From the NCBI GenBank assembly GCA_956465555.1, contig OY101126.1, positions 910,501 to 974,500 on the forward strand: a stretch of 64,000 bases of DNA, given 5' to 3'. Below are positions 59,865-64,000 of the stretch, piece after piece (within the stretch, counting starts at the first letter, position 1; every line of letters starts with the position of its first letter). The notes under the pieces were generated by a model, which was given only the letters and a program-made list of their open reading frames with translations, was not told the origin of the DNA and ran no database searches. The stretch is from Nitzschia sp. pyKryTriq1 (lineage: Eukaryota > Bacillariophyta > Bacillariophyceae > Bacillariales > Bacillariaceae). The position numbers and the translations under genes are program-made.

Positions 59865-61742
59865 TTATTTTTTGTTCTTAATGGCATCCCGGATAGCCTT
59901 GAATCGACTGACACATTGCTTCTTGGTCTTCCCAGGAACACATTTGGCAATGTTCGCCCATCGCTCATTCTTCTCCATGGTAGCAGGATTATCTACCAAG
60001 CCATCTTGAAGTAATTTATCTTGCTCCTCCGTCCAAATGTCTTCGTCGGTGGATTCTTCTGCAGCTGGAGCGGGTTTCGGAGCCGCAGCGGCATTCGACG
60101 GTAGCGCCTTTGCCGTTTTGTTTTGATTGAACACTTCAATACACTCTTCCTTCGTGCGTGGATTTTCGGGGCGGCATACATTGTTGATATAACCAGCAAT
60201 TTGATCCCATCGGTTTGCGCCACCCGGTGGGTATTTCTTGACACCTTTGGCCAGTGTCGATAATTCTTCCATGGAAAAGGGAATTTTCGACGGCTTGGAA
60301 GGAGGTGCAGGTGCCGGCGCTGGTTCGACAGCTTTTTCCTTGGAGACATCGGCAGAACCATTTTCGGTTGCACCGTTGGTTTTCGGAGGCGCATTCTCGT
60401 CCTCTTCTTCTTCGTGCTCTTCGCTGTCTAGATTTTCAGCCCGTTCCTTGACGGCCTTGACGACTGCTGCAGGGTTCGACTTCAGACTTTCCAGTTTGGA
60501 AGTGAAGTTCAATAGTTGATTGCGACTGAACTTCGCACAGATATCGTCGACTGGGTCTTCTAGAGCATGTTCTGGCTCTAGCAGTGCTACCAGTGCCTCT
60601 GTTACAACTCGCCGGAGAGCTTGCTTGGCCTTTCGCAACATCTTCTTTTCCTTTTCCCGTTGAAGCTTGTCTTGAGCATTGCGCTCCTTTTCCTCCTGTA
60701 TTCTTCGCTCCTCTTCCAATTTCGCCTCTTCTGCTTCTCGTTTCTTGTCAAGTACCTCTTGCTCTCGTTGTTTTTGCTTCATTTCCTTTTCCTCGATGAG
60801 CCGCTTTCGTTCTTGAATCAACCGAGGATCGACCGCCATGGCTCGTTCCACAAGTGTAGTGATGCGGGCCTGTTCTTGCTGCTTCAACTTCTTGGCTCGA
60901 CGATCGATTTCTTTTTGATACCACCGCTTTTCAAAACGAGACTCAGCGTTCTCCAAGTGCTCCTGAGTTTCCAATTCTCGAGCGGCTTGCAACCCGAAAT
61001 CTCGCCAACTCGTGAAATGGGTCCAATAATCATAAAATTCGTGCACTTTTTCAATGGACGTCGAGTCATCTCCCAACGAAGGAGGCTTGGTGTGTTGAAA
61101 TTGCGAGCCTCTGGATTTTCTTCGGTTCTTACTCTTCTTGCTACCATTGGTGCTGGCACCGTTGTTGCCCCCATTTGGTAACAATCGAGCATCGAAGTGG
61201 AGATTCCGATCAAAGACGGGTCCGAATTCTTCGAAAAAGTCTCCCATATCATCACCCTCTTCGGGCACACTATCGTCAAAGGGCATTTCGGTAGAATCAT
61301 AGGCTTGCTTCTGCGTACTCAACGTTTCAAAGGCGGCTTTGACCTTGAGAAAAACGGCATCTTCTTCCCCTCGTCCCGACTTGTCCGGGTGATATTTCAA
61401 GCAGGCTTTGCGATATGCCTTTTTGACATCATCGGGCGTCAAGTGAGGCTTGTAGGGCAAATGCAAGACTTGGTAGTAATTGAGGTCGGTCAACTGCTTT
61501 TCTGTCAACGAGAACAAGTCGATCGCCGGGGATGAATCTTCGGGTCCCGAATCGTCGTCTTCATCCTCGTCCGAGTCCTTGGACTGTCTGTCGTCCAGGT
61601 CCTCCAAATTGTCGCCCAGGGCAGCCAGTGTTTGATACTCCAGAAATGCTTGTCCAGCGCATTGGATGGAAGTAGTTTCTAGATCATCTTGGCTACTGGG
61701 CCAGCCATCGAGCGAATCCACCAAGGCAGTCAATTTTACCAT
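59865..61742 (-). CDS. Zuotin / DNAJC2 (MPP11, ZRF1)-type ribosome-associated J protein
   Basis: A 625-residue protein of the zuotin family, the J-protein partner of Hsp70 at the ribosome exit tunnel, also linked to chromatin in animals and plants. The J domain lies near 87-155 (LNYYQVLHLPYKP..., HPD at 118-120). Next come the zuotin-homology region with DYWTHFTSWRDF, a long charged helix (about 285-375, Glu/Lys/Gln/Arg), a helical bundle, an Ala/Pro linker, and two C-terminal SANT/Myb domains (about 485-540 and 570-622, with FSMEELSTLAKGVKKYPPG and WTEEQDKLLQDGL). The order matches animal and plant DNAJC2, which has SANT domains; yeast zuotin lacks them. Start at 61742 gives MVKLTALVDS. No intron is visible. 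Confidence 0.93.
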   Translation of the reverse strand: MVKLTALVDSLDGWPSSQDDLETTSIQCAGQAFLEYQTLAALGDNLEDLDDRQSKDSDEDEDDDSGPEDSSPAIDLFSLTEKQLTDLNYYQVLHLPYKPHLTPDDVKKAYRKACLKYHPDKSGRGEEDAVFLKVKAAFETLSTQKQAYDSTEMPFDDSVPEEGDDMGDFFEEFGPVFDRNLHFDARLLPNGGNNGASTNGSKKSKNRRKSRGSQFQHTKPPSLGDDSTSIEKVHEFYDYWTHFTSWRDFGLQAARELETQEHLENAESRFEKRWYQKEIDRRAKKLKQQEQARITTLVERAMAVDPRLIQERKRLIEEKEMKQKQREQEVLDKKREAEEAKLEEERRIQEEKERNAQDKLQREKEKKMLRKAKQALRRVVTEALVALLEPEHALEDPVDDICAKFSRNQLLNFTSKLESLKSNPAAVVKAVKERAENLDSEEHEEEEDENAPPKTNGATENGSADVSKEKAVEPAPAPAPPSKPSKIPFSMEELSTLAKGVKKYPPGGANRWDQIAGYINNVCRPENPRTKEECIEVFNQNKTAKALPSNAAAAPKPAPAAEESTDEDIWTEEQDKLLQDGLVDNPATMEKNERWANIAKCVPGKTKKQCVSRFKAIRDAIKNKK

Positions 61743-62366
61743 GATGCAGCAGATGGACTAGAATGTGAAGTAGGATGTGACTTTAGTAACGACTACGGTA
61801 GGAGTGTGTCTGTTCTTTCTTTGGTGGAACAACAGAGAGCCTCAGCTTTGTTGACTTCCCGGGATGAGATTCAGCTATCGTTGATGGGGACAACAGGAAC
61901 GAAACGGAATGACAGGGTACGTCAACGGAGTCGATAAGTCCCTCCTTTGTGCTTGCTTGTTTTCGTGCCAAAGAAAACCAAAATGAATGAACAACAAACC
62001 CAAAACGCGTGTGGACGATCGATGGATGGAAGCAAAAGAGCTTTCGCGCGCGTGTGTGGATGACGAAAACAACGCACGGCGGACGCGACGGAGAGGCCGA
62101 GGGGTGCTTTTGAAACGGGTTATGAGCCATATTGTGGCAAGGAGGGAGGAGGGGAGAACCCTAAAGTACCGTGTAGTGGTACTCAAACCGTGCCCCTCCC
62201 CCAAATAAACAACTTTGTAATAAGCTACAGTACAGTATGTACTCACTCCTGTACCTGAATCATCTACTCAAGACAAGACATGGTCTCCAGAGAAGCTAGA
62301 GATACCTGGTACTGTAGCGCTAAATTTTAGGTAGTGACAAGACAAAATCACTACTCGTACAGTAGA
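61743..62366. other. Intergenic region between the zuotin and helicase genes
   Basis: Upstream of zuotin on the minus strand. No gene recognised; purine-rich around 62135-62155. Confidence 0.5.
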
Positions 62367-64000
62367 CTAAGGAACAAAATTGTCGATTTCCATGTCCATT
62401 GGCCGAATCTCTCCCTGTTGTTCAGCAGCAAGCAAGTCTTTCAGGCTGACCACACATTGCTGATAGAGACGAATGGAATTCTTGACCAACGATGTCTTGA
62501 CTTTGTACGGTGCAACCCTTTCGGGATGGTCAATCAGCCGGCGAAGCTTTTGAAATTGCCCTGATTGACCGGACCCCTTCAGCAAAGAAATGGCTTCCCC
62601 CTGCTTCCCCGCTCGCGCGGTTCGACCACATCGATGCACGTACGTTTTGGCAAAACCCGGAACATCGTAATTGATGACAGCGCCCACAAATCCGATATCC
62701 ATCCCACGCGACATGCCATCGGAACAAATGACGACACTGACGGGATCCTCGGGATCGTTGCACCGTTTCATAAACGCCGACCGTTGGTGCTGATTCATCG
62801 ACGACGAGAATTCTATGGGTGGCTCTCCATAATTCGTCTCAGAAGCCTTCCATAGGAGTTGAAGAAGTCGGGCCAAACGGTGTGTCGAATCCAAACTTGA
62901 AGTAAATACCACAATGATACTTTTGTTCGTAGCTTCATCGTCAGCAGATTTCGAAGCATGTTGCTGCTGCTCCTGGAGACGCTCCAATAAGAGTGACAAG
63001 AGCACTAGCGGTTTCTGACCTGCTGTGCACTCTACAGTGTATTCTTGCAGCTGCTCAGGCATGCTATAGAGCGCCGATGATGCCTGGCGGCCACTCTCGG
63101 TCAAGTGGTGGGCATTAAAGTGTTTCGGGTTGACCAATTTCAAGGCCGCCAACTTTTGTGGATCTTTGGTCAATGTTGCAGAGTAGAGTAACTTCCGTAG
63201 TTGAACTGGCCGACACAATGAGTTTTTACTGCCACTCCCCGCGATGCCCGTAGTCAACGCACCATCGGATAGCCGCCATGTAATAGGATCTGCCACCAAC
63301 TCCGAGGCGCTCTGGCTAGCGACACTGTCTTGCATGGTGATATTTCGAGCCGCGGCTTGCGAATTGTCAAAGACTCTGGCAATCCAGCCATGATAAGACT
63401 GACTCAAAAGTCGATCGGCTTCATCAATGACCAAAAATCGCAAGTGCTGCAAAGTAAAACCCGGAGTATTGTCGCAGTGATCAACCAGTCGTCCAGGAGT
63501 GCATACGAGCACATCGACCGCCGAGATACCACCCTGAGGAATGGGAGGCGGAGCTCCATCCAACTCTAGCTGCTCGCGAAAAGCATCGAGGGCCAAGTGC
63601 AAGTTTCCTGGATTCAATGCGTGTCGCAAATGCGCCAAATTTCGCGTCGAGTCTCGTTTGTCACCACTTTTTCCATCCTCATGATCACCAAACAACAATT
63701 GCTCCTGCTCCATGCGAAAATCGGACTGACCACCGATCGCCAGTCCAATTTTCAGATCCGAACCTTTCGCATACCGTTCAAATACTTGATATACCTGCTT
63801 GGCCAAATCACGACTTGGTAAGACTACGAGTGCTCGTAACCGTCGGATATTTCGTGTCGCAAGCGCGTTCAAAACGGGCAAGACAAAGGCCAACGTCTTC
63901 CCACTCCCAGTCGGAGCGGCGACACAAACATCACGGGCCCGCATCATTTGAGAATATTGTTCAGCAATGATCACATCGGGAATGACTAGCGCCTGAATAG
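62367..64000 (-). CDS. DEAD-box RNA helicase, DDX51/Dbp6-like (5' part outside window)
   Basis: The frame is open on the minus strand to the window edge, and the sequence IQALVIPDVIIAEQYSQMM at the edge is the Q-motif region, so the start is missing. Motifs in order: APTGSGKT (I), PSRDLAKQ (Ia), TPGRL (Ib), VIDEADRLL (II), YSATLT (III, S-A-T), IIVVFTSS (IV), GMSRGMDIG (V) and YVHRCGRTARAGK (VI). The IQ..VIP start and the spacing with long inserts between Ia and Ib fit the Dbp6/DDX51 group, which works in 60S ribosome assembly in the nucleolus. The 3' end at 62367 is complete (FVP, then stop). Confidence 0.87.
   Translation of the reverse strand, partial: IQALVIPDVIIAEQYSQMMRARDVCVAAPTGSGKTLAFVLPVLNALATRNIRRLRALVVLPSRDLAKQVYQVFERYAKGSDLKIGLAIGGQSDFRMEQEQLLFGDHEDGKSGDKRDSTRNLAHLRHALNPGNLHLALDAFREQLELDGAPPPIPQGGISAVDVLVCTPGRLVDHCDNTPGFTLQHLRFLVIDEADRLLSQSYHGWIARVFDNSQAAARNITMQDSVASQSASELVADPITWRLSDGALTTGIAGSGSKNSLCRPVQLRKLLYSATLTKDPQKLAALKLVNPKHFNAHHLTESGRQASSALYSMPEQLQEYTVECTAGQKPLVLLSLLLERLQEQQQHASKSADDEATNKSIIVVFTSSLDSTHRLARLLQLLWKASETNYGEPPIEFSSSMNQHQRSAFMKRCNDPEDPVSVVICSDGMSRGMDIGFVGAVINYDVPGFAKTYVHRCGRTARAGKQGEAISLLKGSGQSGQFQKLRRLIDHPERVAPYKVKTSLVKNSIRLYQQCVVSLKDLLAAEQQGEIRPMDMEIDNFVP

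Overview
The window looks like nuclear DNA of a diatom, most likely a raphid pennate such as a Seminavis or Phaeodactylum relative; the species is an inference. Supporting signs are few and short introns (73-190 nt, GT-AG), proteins with a signal peptide followed by an F-containing plastid motif, a compact HSF-type regulator, a WRKY19-like Cys/His cluster protein, very long Pro/Ser/Thr-rich surface proteins, a 5S rRNA gene and gene tails packed end to end. Intergenic DNA is full of palindromic GGTACC/TACCGGTA words and CTACTAGTAGT tracts that are nearly absent from the genes.

Layout. 1-12 kb: 3' end of a class II fructose-bisphosphate aldolase with a hydrophobic C-terminal tail; a plastid CcdA; and, convergent with it, a 9.2 kb intronless gene for a 3077-residue GTPase/J-domain/SecA-like helicase/double-vWA protein. 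13-22 kb: an orphan DUF4242-like exon, a Nudix hydrolase, a protein with about 21 copies of a GSLAAALGM motif ending in a coiled coil, and a double-MYND protein. 22-27 kb: a repeat-rich stretch with a 356 bp repeat (exact second copy at 38.4 kb), a tandem repeat, a hairpin and a 5S rRNA gene, then a secreted lipase-like hydrolase. 27-35 kb: plastid MutS2 with Smr domain and a TPR-DUSP-MYND-USP deubiquitinase. 37-46 kb: an HSF-domain gene, a truncated gene against the 356 bp repeat, a three-module HAD/methyltransferase/dehydrogenase fusion, and a FYVE-ankyrin protein. 46-51 kb: two elements bounded by TTAA and inverted repeats (piggyBac-like), one of which may hold a captured gene fragment, and between them the WRKY19-like gene. 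52-64 kb: a mucin-like transmembrane protein with a cytosolic PDZ domain, a lipoyl-only mitochondrial protein built from three exons, plastid RF2, zuotin/DNAJC2, and the 3' part of a DDX51/Dbp6-like helicase.

Functional threads. CcdA, MutS2 and RF2 are probably nuclear genes for plastid proteins (thiol transfer for cytochrome c assembly, DNA maintenance, translation termination). Zuotin and the Dbp6-like helicase both concern ribosomes. There are no operons; neighbours are mostly unrelated. The most unusual items are the giant SecA-like/vWA protein, the multivalent GSLAAALGM protein, the mucin-PDZ receptor-like protein, the three-module enzyme fusion and the TTAA elements. Exon joins were deduced by eye from splice consensus and reading frame, not from transcripts.
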